Below are positions 53,052 to 62,360 of a stretch of 64,000 nt of DNA, one piece after another (positions within the stretch are counted from its first letter, which is position 1; each line of letters opens with the position of its first letter). The translations under genes were made by a program, and so were the position numbers. This DNA is from DUPU01 sp050952465. Lineage in GTDB: Bacteria; Bacillota; Dehalobacteriia; Dehalobacteriales; Dehalobacteriaceae. The DNA is taken from the NCBI GenBank assembly GCA_050952465.1, contig JBMNKZ010000009.1:124001-188000 (forward strand). The letters run 5' to 3'. The notes below the pieces were generated by a model that was given only the letters and a program-made list of their open reading frames with translations, was not told where the DNA came from and did no database searches.

Positions 53052-53636
53052 TTGGTTGGCAAAGTGACGGGAAAAAGGATTAGAGAGGTTAGAAAATCGA
53101 AACACATCTCCATTGTGGAGCTGGCGAATATGGTTGGTGTTTCCAAAAGCCTGATCAGCCAGGTGGAAAGAGGTGAAATTTTTCCTTCCTTATCTACTCT
53201 GGAAAAGATTGCTGCCGCTTTAGAAGTGGAGATTACCCAGTTTTTTAAAATTGATGCACCTCCCATCAGTGAATCGGAAATCGTTGTCAGAGCTAATAAA
53301 CGGAAGAAAGTTACCATGCCCAACTCTTCAATGATCTATAATTTATTGACCCCAAATTTACGAAAAAGTATCGAATTTTTACTGATAGAAATCCCGCCAC
53401 ATACATTGCGAGATGGGGAGGAAGAGGAAGAAATTGAGACCTTTCGCCATGAAGGGGAAGAGTACTTTTTTGTTATTGAGGGACAGCTTGAATTGGTCAT
53501 CGGTAATAACGAACAAGTCTATACCCTAAATGCAGGGGACAGCGGCTGTTTTGACAGCAGTCATAAACATGTGTGGAGAAATAATACCGACAAAAAGGGG
53601 TCGTTTCTAATTGCGGCAACTTCCCCTACTTTATAA
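53052..53636 (+). CDS. XRE-family transcriptional regulator with cupin domain
   Basis: The N-terminal helix-turn-helix (about residues 5-60) reads SIVELANMVGVSKSLISQVERGEIFPSLSTLEKIAAAL. The C-terminal cupin domain (about 105-190) reads FRHEGEEYFFVIEGQLELVIG and then SHKHVWRNN. Members of this group control uptake and breakdown of small amines or amino acids, and the cupin senses a ligand. I choose the TTG at 53052, with GAGGTGG upstream, over an ATG 33 bp earlier that has no ribosome binding site. It lies upstream of the symporter gene, its likely target. Confidence 0.88.
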   Translation: MVGKVTGKRIREVRKSKHISIVELANMVGVSKSLISQVERGEIFPSLSTLEKIAAALEVEITQFFKIDAPPISESEIVVRANKRKKVTMPNSSMIYNLLTPNLRKSIEFLLIEIPPHTLRDGEEEEEIETFRHEGEEYFFVIEGQLELVIGNNEQVYTLNAGDSGCFDSSHKHVWRNNTDKKGSFLIAATSPTL

Positions 53637-53659
53637 CGGAAACCTTACCAATTTTTTTA

Positions 53660-53691
53660 AACCAGGTTTGCAATTAAAGCCTGGTTTTTTT
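53660..53691 (+). terminator. Intrinsic terminator after the XRE-cupin regulator
   Basis: AACCAGG/CCTGGTT pair across a 13-nt loop and run into a T-tract. Confidence 0.88.
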
Positions 53692-54014
53692 GTTATAAAA
53701 AGTTTAAAATAGATAGAATTATTCCATTATTTCTGGAATATTTTTAATTATCAAGAAGGAATTTTAAAATATATAGCGAATTTTTAACAATCCGATTCCA
53801 TAAATAGTGAAATCATATACACCTATAATGAAATAGTGACTGAATTATGGATCGGTTTGGTGTGGTCAGATGAATTGGAAATGTTAGGAAAGGGGGTGAT
53901 GTTAATAGTAATGGTAAAATCTTAAATGAAATTTTTTTATCCACATAAGGAGGTGAAATCAGGCATTTATCTTCTGTAAAAACAAACGAAATAAAAACAG
54001 GAGGGGATAAAAAC
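53692..54014 (+). other. AT-rich intergenic region before the symporter
   Basis: No gene longer than about nine codons is present. It carries TTCTGGAATATTTTTAAT (53731), related to the motif in the regulator promoter. Two tiny frames follow good ribosome binding sites (AAAGGGGGTGATG near 53899 and AAGGAGGTG near 53950), each only 8-9 codons long. They may be leader peptides or chance. Confidence 0.4.
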
Positions 54015-55544
54015 ATGAATGGAACAGGCTTTGTTGTAGTTATCGTTATTATTTATTTAATAGGTTTGATGCTAATTGGATGGTTGGCAGGTAGAAAATC
54101 AAAAAGTGCTACGGATTATTTAGTAGCTGGGCGTAAAATGCCTTTATATATGACAACGGCAACCCTTTTTGCTACTTATGTCTGCGGGGGAACTATTATG
54201 GGCGGTGCAGGAGCTGCTTATACGGGGGGGTTTTTTAGCACTATTTATGACCCTTTTGCAGCAGCAGTAGCCTTAGTCATTGCCGGTCTTTTTATTATGA
54301 AGTTTATTAGAGAAACAAAAATTGTCTCTATGGGTAGCTTTTATCGGATTAGATATGGAAAAACCGCAGGTACTCTGTCCTCATTTTGTATGGTACCTAC
54401 CTATATTTTCTTTGCAACTGTACAAATTATGGCCATTGGTAAAGCCTTTAGTGCGATTTTAGGATGGGATTATATGACATTGGCAATTATAGGTGGTATT
54501 TTGGTAATCGTTTATACTTACTGGGGTGGTATGATGGCTGTAGCCTGGACAGACTTTGTTCAGTCTATTCTATTGGTCCTGGGCGTACTTATTCTTTTCC
54601 CTCTGGCTCTTAAAGCTACGGGAGGAATGGCAAATGTGAAAGCTGCAGTTCCACCGGAATTTTTTTCTTTTGCTCCTAGAGATTTCTCTTTAGTGGGGAT
54701 TCTCACCTATATTGCTATGTGGGCCGGTTGTGGTTTAGGGAATATTCCTTGCCCTGATCTAATGCAGCGGGCAATGGTGGCAAAGGATGGAAAAACAGCT
54801 AGATGGTCAGGAATTTTGGCAGGCCTGCTGATGATAGGATTAGGATTTTTAGTTGTTTATATGGGTGTATTCGGGATTCAACTTGCTCAAAGCGGAGTAA
54901 TTTCTGCCGATGTTGTCAACGGTGATCCGGAAATGCTGGTTCCATTAATGGCAATGACATTAATGCATCCTCTGGTTTTAGGTTTATTCTTAGCTGGGTT
55001 ATGCGGTGCCATTATGTCTTCAGCAGACTCTGCTTTATTTGCTCCGGCAGCGATCTTTTCCAATGACTTGATAAAGCCTTTATATAAGCGCTATGGTAAA
55101 GAAATCACCGATGATCAATTGAAAAAATATACCAAATGGTCGGTACTGGCCATTGGACTGCTAGCCATGCTTTTGGCTATCAGCAGCGTATCTCTTTATG
55201 AAGTTATGATTCTTGGTTTTACCTTGCTAGGCCAAATGCTTTTCTTTCCCTTAATTTTAGGGGTATATTGGAAGAATGCCAATGAATACGGGGCACTGGC
55301 CGGGATGATTGCCGGGGCGATAATTCCTTTATCCATGATGATTACTCAGGGCACTATTTTCCCGGGACCCGAATGGATTGCTACATTAATACCATTGGCA
55401 GGTTCAGCTTTAGCTACAATAGTGGTAAGTCTTGCCACGCAAAGTAGTTGTCCTCCGAAACCACTAAAAACCGAAGATGGGGAAATTATCAAATGGCCGG
55501 AACTTGAGGTTCAAAGTAATGCAGGCCAGGCTCCTTCATTATAA
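54015..55544 (+). CDS. Sodium:solute symporter (SSS family)
   Basis: This is a 509-residue integral membrane protein of the SSS family with about 13 predicted spans. The family pattern LAGRKSKSATDYLVAGRKMPLYMTTATLFATYVCGGTIMGG and the conserved GLCGAIMSSADSALFAPAAIFSNDL region are visible. Substrates of the family include proline, choline/betaines, pantothenate and sugars. Neighbours (XRE-cupin regulator, aldehyde oxidoreductase, class III aminotransferase) suggest an amine or amino acid substrate. AGGAGGGG precedes the ATG. Confidence 0.92.
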   Translation: MNGTGFVVVIVIIYLIGLMLIGWLAGRKSKSATDYLVAGRKMPLYMTTATLFATYVCGGTIMGGAGAAYTGGFFSTIYDPFAAAVALVIAGLFIMKFIRETKIVSMGSFYRIRYGKTAGTLSSFCMVPTYIFFATVQIMAIGKAFSAILGWDYMTLAIIGGILVIVYTYWGGMMAVAWTDFVQSILLVLGVLILFPLALKATGGMANVKAAVPPEFFSFAPRDFSLVGILTYIAMWAGCGLGNIPCPDLMQRAMVAKDGKTARWSGILAGLLMIGLGFLVVYMGVFGIQLAQSGVISADVVNGDPEMLVPLMAMTLMHPLVLGLFLAGLCGAIMSSADSALFAPAAIFSNDLIKPLYKRYGKEITDDQLKKYTKWSVLAIGLLAMLLAISSVSLYEVMILGFTLLGQMLFFPLILGVYWKNANEYGALAGMIAGAIIPLSMMITQGTIFPGPEWIATLIPLAGSALATIVVSLATQSSCPPKPLKTEDGEIIKWPELEVQSNAGQAPSL

Positions 55545-55592
55545 TGAGTTTTGGACGTCAAGTTTAATTTTAATATAATGGTACCTTTGACG

Positions 55593-55648
55593 AAGAGCGA
55601 GATTGAAAATGGAATATTTTTTCTTCATCTCGCTCTTTAATTTTTTTT
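55593..55648 (+). terminator. Intrinsic terminator after the symporter
   Basis: AAGAGCGAGAT pairs with ATCTCGCTCTT across a 23-nt loop, then TTTTTTTT follows. Confidence 0.85.
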
Positions 55649-55767
55649 ATGAAAGTTTTAAAAACAAGGAGGAAAAATGCGATTTTCCAAGAACACATAT
55701 AATAAACGATTAAACATAAATAGTGAAATTTCCACAAGATTTTTCTGTATAAAGGGGGTAGGATGAT

Positions 55768-57621
55768 TTGTTTGGCTATGTAGGAAAGTTATTGTTTGTT
55801 GATTTGTCCACTAAAGAATTTCGGGTGGAAGAACTTGACGAAGCCTTGTGCCGAGATTATTTAGGCGGATATGGCTTTGGGGTGAAAGAGCTGTATGATC
55901 GGCTGCGGCCAGGAATAGACCCCTTAGGACCGGAAAATATTTTGGGATTTATCACCGGAGCCTTAACGGGAACAGGGGCTTTAATTACGCCCCGGTTTAT
56001 GGTAGTTGGAAAATCTCCCTTAACCGGAGGCTGGGGAGAGGCAAATTGCGGGGGATTTTTTGGCCCGGAATTAAAGAAAGCCGGTTTTGATGGTGTATTT
56101 ATCTCCGGATGTTCCGCAAAACCAGTTTATATTTTAATTGATGACGGTAAGGTAGAGGTCTGTCCGGGAGACTCCTTATGGGGTAAGACCACCTATGAAA
56201 CGGAAGATGCCTTAAAAGAAATGTATCCAGGTTCAAGAGTGATGAGCATTGGCCCGGCTGGGGAAAAGTGCTCTTTAATCTCTGCAATAATAACAGAAAA
56301 AGGAAACGCCGCAGGTAGATCCGGCTTAGGCGCGGTAATGGGTTCAAAGAACCTAAAAGCCCTTGTGGTTCGGGGAAATGGAAAGATACCCATTTATGAT
56401 GAAGAAGCCTTAAAAGCGGTGCGGAAAAAATATTTACCTGTCTTAAAGGAAGATTTTGCTTCAGCTCTAAGAGAATATGGGACCGCCGGTGATCTGGAAA
56501 CATTAGTGGAAATTGGAGATACTCCGGTCAAGAATTGGGGCGGGGTAGGTGTGGTTGATTTTCCTAATGCGGAAAAGATTGGGGGGAATGCCATTAAAGA
56601 AAGACAAGTCAAAAAAGCTCCCTGTTATGGCTGCGCTATTTCCTGCGGTAATTTTGTGAAGGGGAAGGATGGAAAAGGTGGTGAAAAGCTTGTCCATACG
56701 GTGCAATATGAGACTTTAGGAGTTTTTGGCCCCCTTTGCCTGAATGAAGATTTAGATTCCATTATTGAATGCAATGACATTTGCAATAGTTATGGCTTGG
56801 ATACCATTTCAACTGGGGCGGTGGTGGCCTTTGGGATCGAGTGTTTTGAAAATGGTATCTTAACTACCAAAGAAACCGGCGGTTTAGAACTGACTTGGGG
56901 CAATGGAAAGGCAATTGTTCGTCTTACGCAGATGATCGCCAAGAGGGAAGGAATTGGTGCAATTCTTGCAGATGGCTCAAAACTGGCCTCCGAAAGAATC
57001 GGAAAAAATGCCAAGGATTATGCAATGCAGATTGGTGGTCAGGAACTCCCCGCCCATGATCAGCGTTTATTCCCAGGTCTAACAGCCTTATATTGGACGG
57101 ACGCTACCCCGGGCAGACATACCCAGGGAACGGAAACTTGGATTCCTGCGGGATTAAATACCCCTCCCTTTGATGAAAAAGAACAGGCGGGCCGGGGTGA
57201 AGTGCATAAACTTCTGGCCGATATCCATCATGTTATGGATTGCGGCGGTTTCTGTTTGTTTAGCTATTTTGCTCTGAACATTAATAATATAGTGGAATCG
57301 TGGAATGCAGTGACTGGATGGAAGGTAGATTTAGAAGATTTATTAAAATCCGGAGAAAGAATTTCCTATCTCCGCCATGCTTTTAATCTGCGGGAAGGCA
57401 TCAACTTTATGGAGTATCAGTTCCCTAAGAGGCTATTAGGCGATCCTCCCCTTCCTGAAGGGCCCACGGCCGGAGTAACATTAAAACCTGATGTTTTATT
57501 AGGAGAATATATGCAGGCTATGGAGTGGGATGAAAAGACTCTATACCCAAGTAAAAAGAAGTTAGAGGAATTAGGATTAGGCCAAGTGATTAAAAACTTG
57601 TACCAAGTGAATAGGAACTAA
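55768..57621 (+). CDS. Aldehyde:ferredoxin oxidoreductase (classical-length)
   Basis: This is a 617-residue tungstopterin aldehyde oxidoreductase, which oxidises aldehydes to acids with ferredoxin as acceptor. GGYGFGVKELYDRL begins the pterin domain, and GGFFGPELKKAGFDGVFISG follows. The cluster ligands C286, C289 and C293 fit the normal C-x2-C-x3-C; the fourth is C492 or C496. The start is TTG with AAAGGGGGTAGG. The class III aminotransferase gene starts 42 bp downstream, so an aldehyde made by transamination is the probable substrate. Confidence 0.92.
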   Translation: MFGYVGKLLFVDLSTKEFRVEELDEALCRDYLGGYGFGVKELYDRLRPGIDPLGPENILGFITGALTGTGALITPRFMVVGKSPLTGGWGEANCGGFFGPELKKAGFDGVFISGCSAKPVYILIDDGKVEVCPGDSLWGKTTYETEDALKEMYPGSRVMSIGPAGEKCSLISAIITEKGNAAGRSGLGAVMGSKNLKALVVRGNGKIPIYDEEALKAVRKKYLPVLKEDFASALREYGTAGDLETLVEIGDTPVKNWGGVGVVDFPNAEKIGGNAIKERQVKKAPCYGCAISCGNFVKGKDGKGGEKLVHTVQYETLGVFGPLCLNEDLDSIIECNDICNSYGLDTISTGAVVAFGIECFENGILTTKETGGLELTWGNGKAIVRLTQMIAKREGIGAILADGSKLASERIGKNAKDYAMQIGGQELPAHDQRLFPGLTALYWTDATPGRHTQGTETWIPAGLNTPPFDEKEQAGRGEVHKLLADIHHVMDCGGFCLFSYFALNINNIVESWNAVTGWKVDLEDLLKSGERISYLRHAFNLREGINFMEYQFPKRLLGDPPLPEGPTAGVTLKPDVLLGEYMQAMEWDEKTLYPSKKKLEELGLGQVIKNLYQVNRN

Positions 57622-57663
57622 TCCCATATATATATTTATGTTTTACTTAAAAAAGGAGGTAGC

Positions 57664-59094
57664 ATGCAAATGACAAAATCTATTGACTGGAAAAAGATTG
57701 AAGAATGGAATGACAAGTATTTAATCAAATGCTTTGTAACCAAGGATGAGTACCATTGGACTCCTATTGAAAAGACTGAAGGAGATTACCTGATTATGCC
57801 CGATGGCACCCGTTTGCTGGACTTCTATAACCAACTTTACTGTGTCAACGTAGGGCAAAAGAATCCCAAAGTCGTGGAATATGTAAAAGAAGCTCTTGAT
57901 CGCTATGGTTTTGTCTGGGACGTTTATACTACCGATTATAAGGCCACAGTTGCAAAATTAATTCTGGAAGATATTTTAGGGGAAAAAGGTTGGGCAGCAA
58001 AAATCCGCTTTACCAATACCGGCGGTGAATCTGTGGAAGTAGCCAGTATGATTGCCAGACTATATACCGGGAAACCCTTAATTGCCACCCGGGAGCATGC
58101 CTATCACGGCGTAACCGGAGGCGCGGTGACTTTAAACCGGGTATATGCCGGCCGTTCCCACTTGTCCGGAGCAGGCCCTGATAAATTTGTCCGTCAGGTA
58201 CCGGGGCAGAATTCCGGGAATGCCTTTGTTTGTCCTACTCCTTTCTGCTACCGCTGCTCTATTGGGCATTCTTATCCGGAATGTAAGGGTTGCGGCGGGC
58301 AACTTCCCTGTGTCAAGGCTACCGAAAGACTGATCCTCAATCACGGACTGGATCAAGTAGCAGCTATTATTACCGAACCTGCCTTTGGGGCCGGTACGAT
58401 TATGCCTCCTGATGAATACCTGCCTCAAATTTATGAAATGACCAGAAGATTAGGTATCCTGTGGATTGTGGATGAAGTATTAATGGGATTTGGCCGTCTA
58501 GGTGAATGGTTTGGCCATCAGAAATATGGAAAGGACTTGAAGCCGGATATTATGACTTTGGCCAAAGGCATTACCAGTTCTCAGATTCCCTGCGGGGCAG
58601 TGGTTGTGAATAAAGAAATTGCTGATTTTATGGATTCCATGAGATGGAATCATGTCAGCACCTTTGCCGGGCATCCCATCGCTTTAGCTGCCGCCCAAGG
58701 CAATTTGGAGTATATGATTGAAAATAATATTCCGGACATGGCCAAAAAAGCCGGGGAATACTTTGGTGCTAAATTAAGAGAGCTGGAAGAAAAACACAAA
58801 ACTGTTGGTTTAGTTGCCGGTGCCGGTATGTTCTGGCAGGTGGAACTGGTGAAGAATAAAGAAACCAAAGAGCCCTTCGTAAAAGATGACCGATATACCG
58901 GTTTTGCCGGAGATTTAAGGATCAATCCTACCGGGATTGTAGCCAGTAAATGCGCGGAAAAAGGGGTACTATTAGGCGGGTTTGTGCCTAATACACTGCG
59001 CATTGGAGCATCCCTCACCGTATCTAAGGCCGACATGGATAAGGCCATTGATGCTTTGGATTATGCTCTGGACTATCTTGACACCACAGTTTAA
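57664..59094 (+). CDS. Class III (omega) aminotransferase
   Basis: This is a 476-residue fold-type-I class III aminotransferase. WIVDEVLMGFGRLGEWFG and TLAKGITSSQIPCGAVVV contain the PLP-binding Asp and Lys. A cysteine-rich stretch with CYRCSIGHSYPECKGCGGQLPC lies in the middle (about 195-220), similar to that of related enzymes, and could bind a metal. Class III enzymes act on amino groups distant from the carboxylate (taurine, beta-alanine, GABA, putrescine) and yield aldehydes. The adjacent aldehyde oxidoreductase could oxidise the product. AAAGGAGGT precedes the ATG. Confidence 0.9.
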   Translation: MQMTKSIDWKKIEEWNDKYLIKCFVTKDEYHWTPIEKTEGDYLIMPDGTRLLDFYNQLYCVNVGQKNPKVVEYVKEALDRYGFVWDVYTTDYKATVAKLILEDILGEKGWAAKIRFTNTGGESVEVASMIARLYTGKPLIATREHAYHGVTGGAVTLNRVYAGRSHLSGAGPDKFVRQVPGQNSGNAFVCPTPFCYRCSIGHSYPECKGCGGQLPCVKATERLILNHGLDQVAAIITEPAFGAGTIMPPDEYLPQIYEMTRRLGILWIVDEVLMGFGRLGEWFGHQKYGKDLKPDIMTLAKGITSSQIPCGAVVVNKEIADFMDSMRWNHVSTFAGHPIALAAAQGNLEYMIENNIPDMAKKAGEYFGAKLRELEEKHKTVGLVAGAGMFWQVELVKNKETKEPFVKDDRYTGFAGDLRINPTGIVASKCAEKGVLLGGFVPNTLRIGASLTVSKADMDKAIDALDYALDYLDTTV

Positions 59095-59206
59095 AAAGCT
59101 AACAACAAAATACCCCATATTTAGCTGTATAAATAAGAAACATTTCAAGTGGTGGGGAAAAGGTGGGCATTAATAAACTTCTCCACCTAGCAACAATGAC
59201 ATAAGA

Positions 59207-60313
59207 TTATTTCTTATTAATTATACCAATATATTCCGGGGGGAAATGACAAAAAATAGATTGATTTAAAACGGGCTGGATTTTATGGAAGGATGTATCG
59301 TCGATTTTCACATAGATGATCTCCTTCCCTAAAGACAGGCCCGTTGCTTTTTTGAGAAAAACAGTGTGTCCGTCAATATGATTGATCATATTTGTAATTA
59401 TCCCAGGAAAAATATTAACCAGGGGCAGTTTTTTTTCCCCCTGATTAAATAATTGAATGTGGTGGGGCCGGATAAAAAGTTCAATGTTTTGGTCAACGGA
59501 AAATTTCTCTATTAATTCCTTTGGGGCTTGAACCTGAAGCAACCCAGCGGATGTTTTGACTGTAATTTGATTGTCAAAAACATTTTCAACTACTCCCGAA
59601 AAAATGTTTTTCGTACGAATCAACCTGGCTACGGTAGTATTTACCGGAGTATGAAGCACCGAGTTCTTATCATCAGACTGCAAAATCTTTCCCGATTCAA
59701 TGATGGTTAAGTTTTGACTTAGGCTATAAGCCTCATTTAAATCATGGGTCACTAAAAGAGCGGGAATCTGACTTTTATTTAAAAGATCCAAAAGTTCCGC
59801 CCTTAGTCTGCTTTTTACCGCACTATCCAAAGCAGAAAAAGGTTCATCTAAGAGAATCATTTCCGGGTCTGTAGCGAGGGTCCGGGCTAAAGCCACCCGC
59901 TGCTGCTGGCCGCCGGAGATTTCTCCAGGTTTTTTATCTTCCAAACCTTCTAAACGCATGGTTTGTAGTAACCCAATCAATTTTTCCATTTGTTTTTCCT
60001 TGGATAGATGGTTTATGCCATAAATGATGTTCTCTTTCACGGTTAGGTGGGGGAAAAGGGCATAATTTTGGAAGAGAAAGCCAACCTTGCGTTTTTGAGG
60101 AGGAAGATTAATCCCCTTCTGACGATGAAACAGGATTCTATCATGAAGAGAAATTTCTCCCTGATCTGGGGTGAGAATCCCGGAAATATATTTTAGAGTT
60201 AGGCTTTTGCCCGAACCGGAGGGGCCAAAGAGGGCAGTTATCCCCGGTGAGACCGTAAATTTTACATCAAGTTTAAAACCGGGTAAGGATTTAGTAATAT
60301 CTACCTTCAGCAT
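59207..60313 (-). CDS. modC: Molybdate/tungstate ABC transporter ATPase ModC
   Basis: This is a 368-residue ATPase with Walker A GPSGSGKS (30-37), signature ISGGQQQRVALARTLA, Walker B LLDEPFSALD, and a C-terminal MOP/TOBE-like region that binds oxyanion (LLQVQAPKELIEKFSV onward). I choose the ATG four codons inside a longer frame; it has AGGTG upstream and directly follows the modB stop. Its pterin-enzyme neighbours (AOR, Mo hydroxylase factors) suggest it feeds molybdate or tungstate. The metal cannot be told from sequence. Confidence 0.93.
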   Translation of the reverse strand: MLKVDITKSLPGFKLDVKFTVSPGITALFGPSGSGKSLTLKYISGILTPDQGEISLHDRILFHRQKGINLPPQKRKVGFLFQNYALFPHLTVKENIIYGINHLSKEKQMEKLIGLLQTMRLEGLEDKKPGEISGGQQQRVALARTLATDPEMILLDEPFSALDSAVKSRLRAELLDLLNKSQIPALLVTHDLNEAYSLSQNLTIIESGKILQSDDKNSVLHTPVNTTVARLIRTKNIFSGVVENVFDNQITVKTSAGLLQVQAPKELIEKFSVDQNIELFIRPHHIQLFNQGEKKLPLVNIFPGIITNMINHIDGHTVFLKKATGLSLGKEIIYVKIDDTSFHKIQPVLNQSIFCHFPPEYIGIINKK

Positions 60314-60321
60314 AGTACACC

Positions 60322-60984
60322 TCAATATTTCTCTTCCATGGTATTTAGGATAATCATGACAATAATTGCTGTTAACGTCATCACTAAAACTAACATGTTT
60401 GCTTGGCCGGTATTGCCGGCAATAACGGCGTCATAGATGGCAATAGGCATAGTTTGAGTCTTTCCCGGGATATTTCCTGCGACCATCATGGTAGTGCCAA
60501 AATCCCCTAAAGCCCGGGCAAAGGCAAGCACTACCCCGGCTATCAACCCTTTCCAAGCTAGAGGTACTGTAATAGTAAAGAAAATGCTTAATTCCGACCG
60601 CCCCAGGGTTCTGGCCGCATTTTCCAGGTTGCGGTCAATGGCTCCAAATGCTGCTTTTGCCGACCTCACTAACAAAGGAAAGGAAGTAAAAAAGGCGGCG
60701 ATCACGGCAGCTTGCCAGGTAAATACCAGATTGATGCCAAACTGAATTTCTAAGAACCGGCCCAAAGGGCTTTGCCGCCCAATGGCTACTAAGATATAAA
60801 AACCTAAAACGGTGGGCGGTAAGACCAAGGGCAGGGTGAAAAATGAGTCAATTAGTTTTTTCCCTTTAAAGGAAGCCCGTGAGAGCATCAGTCCCAGGGG
60901 AATCCCTAAAAGTATAGAAAAAAAGGTGGCAAATGTTGATACCTTTAATGAAAGGAAAAGTGGTTGTAAATCTAAGTTTGTCAT
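60322..60984 (-). CDS. modB: Molybdate ABC transporter permease ModB
   Basis: This is a 220-residue permease with five to six spans and the ATPase-contact EAA loop RNLENAARTLGRSELSIFFTITVPLAWKGLIAG. FTLPLVLPPTVLGFY and RALGDFGTTMMVAGNIPG are typical of ModB. It lies just upstream of modC in one operon. Confidence 0.95.
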   Translation of the reverse strand: MTNLDLQPLFLSLKVSTFATFFSILLGIPLGLMLSRASFKGKKLIDSFFTLPLVLPPTVLGFYILVAIGRQSPLGRFLEIQFGINLVFTWQAAVIAAFFTSFPLLVRSAKAAFGAIDRNLENAARTLGRSELSIFFTITVPLAWKGLIAGVVLAFARALGDFGTTMMVAGNIPGKTQTMPIAIYDAVIAGNTGQANMLVLVMTLTAIIVMIILNTMEEKY

Positions 60985-61041
60985 AATTCACCTCAATAGA
61001 AGCTACTAAAATATCTCTTGTCTTGCCTTCGGAAAAGAGGA

Positions 61042-61386
61042 TTACTTGGGTTCGGATGCGCCAAAATGTTTTTCGTAAGCGGAGAAAATGGACTCTCGGC
61101 ATTCCTCTTGAAAAGCTAAATATTTATTCATTAACTCCTTGGCCTCATCGGTTAGTTGAGAGCCCCCTCCCCCTTGTCCTCCGGCCTGGCTTTTAATTAA
61201 GAAAAAGCCCAATCTTTTTTCAATATTCTTAATTAATTTATAGGCCTGGCTGTAAGACATTTTCATCGCCCGGGCAGAAGTGTTCAAAGATCCAGTATCC
61301 TCAATTCCTTTTAATAAATGATAAGGACCGTCCCCGAATACCTTCCCGTTTCTATCTAACCATACTTTGTATTTTACTTGATACAC
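61042..61386 (-). CDS. ModE-like DNA-binding protein lacking the molybdate-binding domain
   Basis: This is a 114-residue winged helix-turn-helix protein matching the N-terminal domain of ModE: GPYHLLKGIEDTGSLNTSARAMKMSYSQAYKLIKNIEKRLGFFLI followed by the Gly-rich QAGGQGGGGSQLT wing. ModE normally also has two C-terminal MOP domains that bind molybdate; they are absent. It lies between modA and modB, 30 bp after modA, so it probably regulates the operon through the ATAACG palindrome upstream of modA. How it senses metal is unclear. Confidence 0.9.
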   Translation of the reverse strand: MYQVKYKVWLDRNGKVFGDGPYHLLKGIEDTGSLNTSARAMKMSYSQAYKLIKNIEKRLGFFLIKSQAGGQGGGGSQLTDEAKELMNKYLAFQEECRESIFSAYEKHFGASEPK

Positions 61387-61416
61387 AATTTTACCCCCTG
61401 TAATTGTTTTATTTTT

Positions 61417-62190
61417 TTAGGGCGTTTCATAACCATAATCCTGAAGAATTTTTTGCCCTTTTTTACTTAAAATGAATTGGGCGAATCTTATGGCCGCATC
61501 TTTATTTTTGCTATTTTCCATCACACCCAAAGCCTGAACAATAGGCCGGTAAAGAGAAAGCCAGCTTTGATCTTCATAATACTTCGTCTCTGTTTGGTAA
61601 ACTAAAGATTTTGCCACCAGGGCGGCATCGGCATTTCCTGTTTTTACATATGTTAAAACTTCGTCAATGTTCTTTCCAAAAACTATTTTTTCTTTCACCT
61701 CATCCCAAATTCCTGCTGTCTGAAGTAATTCTTGGGCTGCTTTTCCATAAGGGGCAGTTTCCGGGTTCGCCAGGGCAATGATTTTTATTTGGGGATGGGT
61801 AAGATCGGCAAGGCTTTTCGCAAGATAATCGCCTTGGTCATAGGGCACTAATACGATATTTCCCAGAGCATAGTTTTTAATTGTTTCTTTGTCAATAAGT
61901 TTTTCCTCAGCTAAAATTTCAATAGATATAGTATCAGCGGCGGCAAACAAATCAACGGGGGCCCCGTTTTTTATTTGCTGGGTTAACTGACCGGTAGATC
62001 CAAAGACGAAACTAAGGGGGATACCAGTTTCTTCCGTAAATGCGTTGCCAATATCTGAAAACGATTTGGTCAGGTTAGCGGCGGCGGCAACGGAAAGAGA
62101 GGTGGTTTCTTCCTGTTTATGAAAATTAAAAACAAAAACACTGATAACAAGAATTATGAAAACGACCAAGATAATTTGCCACTTTTTCAT
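61417..62190 (-). CDS. modA: Molybdate ABC transporter substrate-binding protein ModA
   Basis: This is a 257-residue binding protein with an N-terminal membrane anchor (residues 5-22) and no lipobox cysteine. LSVAAAANLTKSFSDIGNAF, VFGSTGQLTQQI, APVDLFAAAD and NPETAPYGKAAQELL fit ModA. It is the first gene of the modA-modE-modB-modC operon, and a ModE-type site lies in its promoter. Confidence 0.93.
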   Translation of the reverse strand: MKKWQIILVVFIILVISVFVFNFHKQEETTSLSVAAAANLTKSFSDIGNAFTEETGIPLSFVFGSTGQLTQQIKNGAPVDLFAAADTISIEILAEEKLIDKETIKNYALGNIVLVPYDQGDYLAKSLADLTHPQIKIIALANPETAPYGKAAQELLQTAGIWDEVKEKIVFGKNIDEVLTYVKTGNADAALVAKSLVYQTETKYYEDQSWLSLYRPIVQALGVMENSKNKDAAIRFAQFILSKKGQKILQDYGYETP

Positions 62191-62262
62191 AATAATTCTC
62201 CTTTCAAAATTTGCTCCTTTTTTATAACTCTTATTTCAAAAAGAGCTTGATTAGGGTAAATT

Positions 62263-62360
62263 TTCGTTATATTATTATAGGCATAACGAATAGCATAAAA
62301 ATATGTAATAAACTATGGATGGGAGATAAAATTTGGTTATCCTGGATCAAGTATAACGAA
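62263..62360 (-). promoter_or_regulatory. ModE-type operator upstream of modA (plus extra half-site)
   Basis: TTCGTTAT (62263-62270), 12 bp, and ATAACGAA (62283-62290) form a perfect 8-bp inverted repeat like known ModE boxes (CGTTATAT...ATAACG). A third ATAACGAA occurs at 62353-62360. On the minus strand, the spacer holds a TATAAT -10 element for modA, so binding would block transcription. The rest of the 287-bp interval holds a GTAGGGGTGAATCACGATTC repeat-like sequence near 62420 and no gene. Confidence 0.78.
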
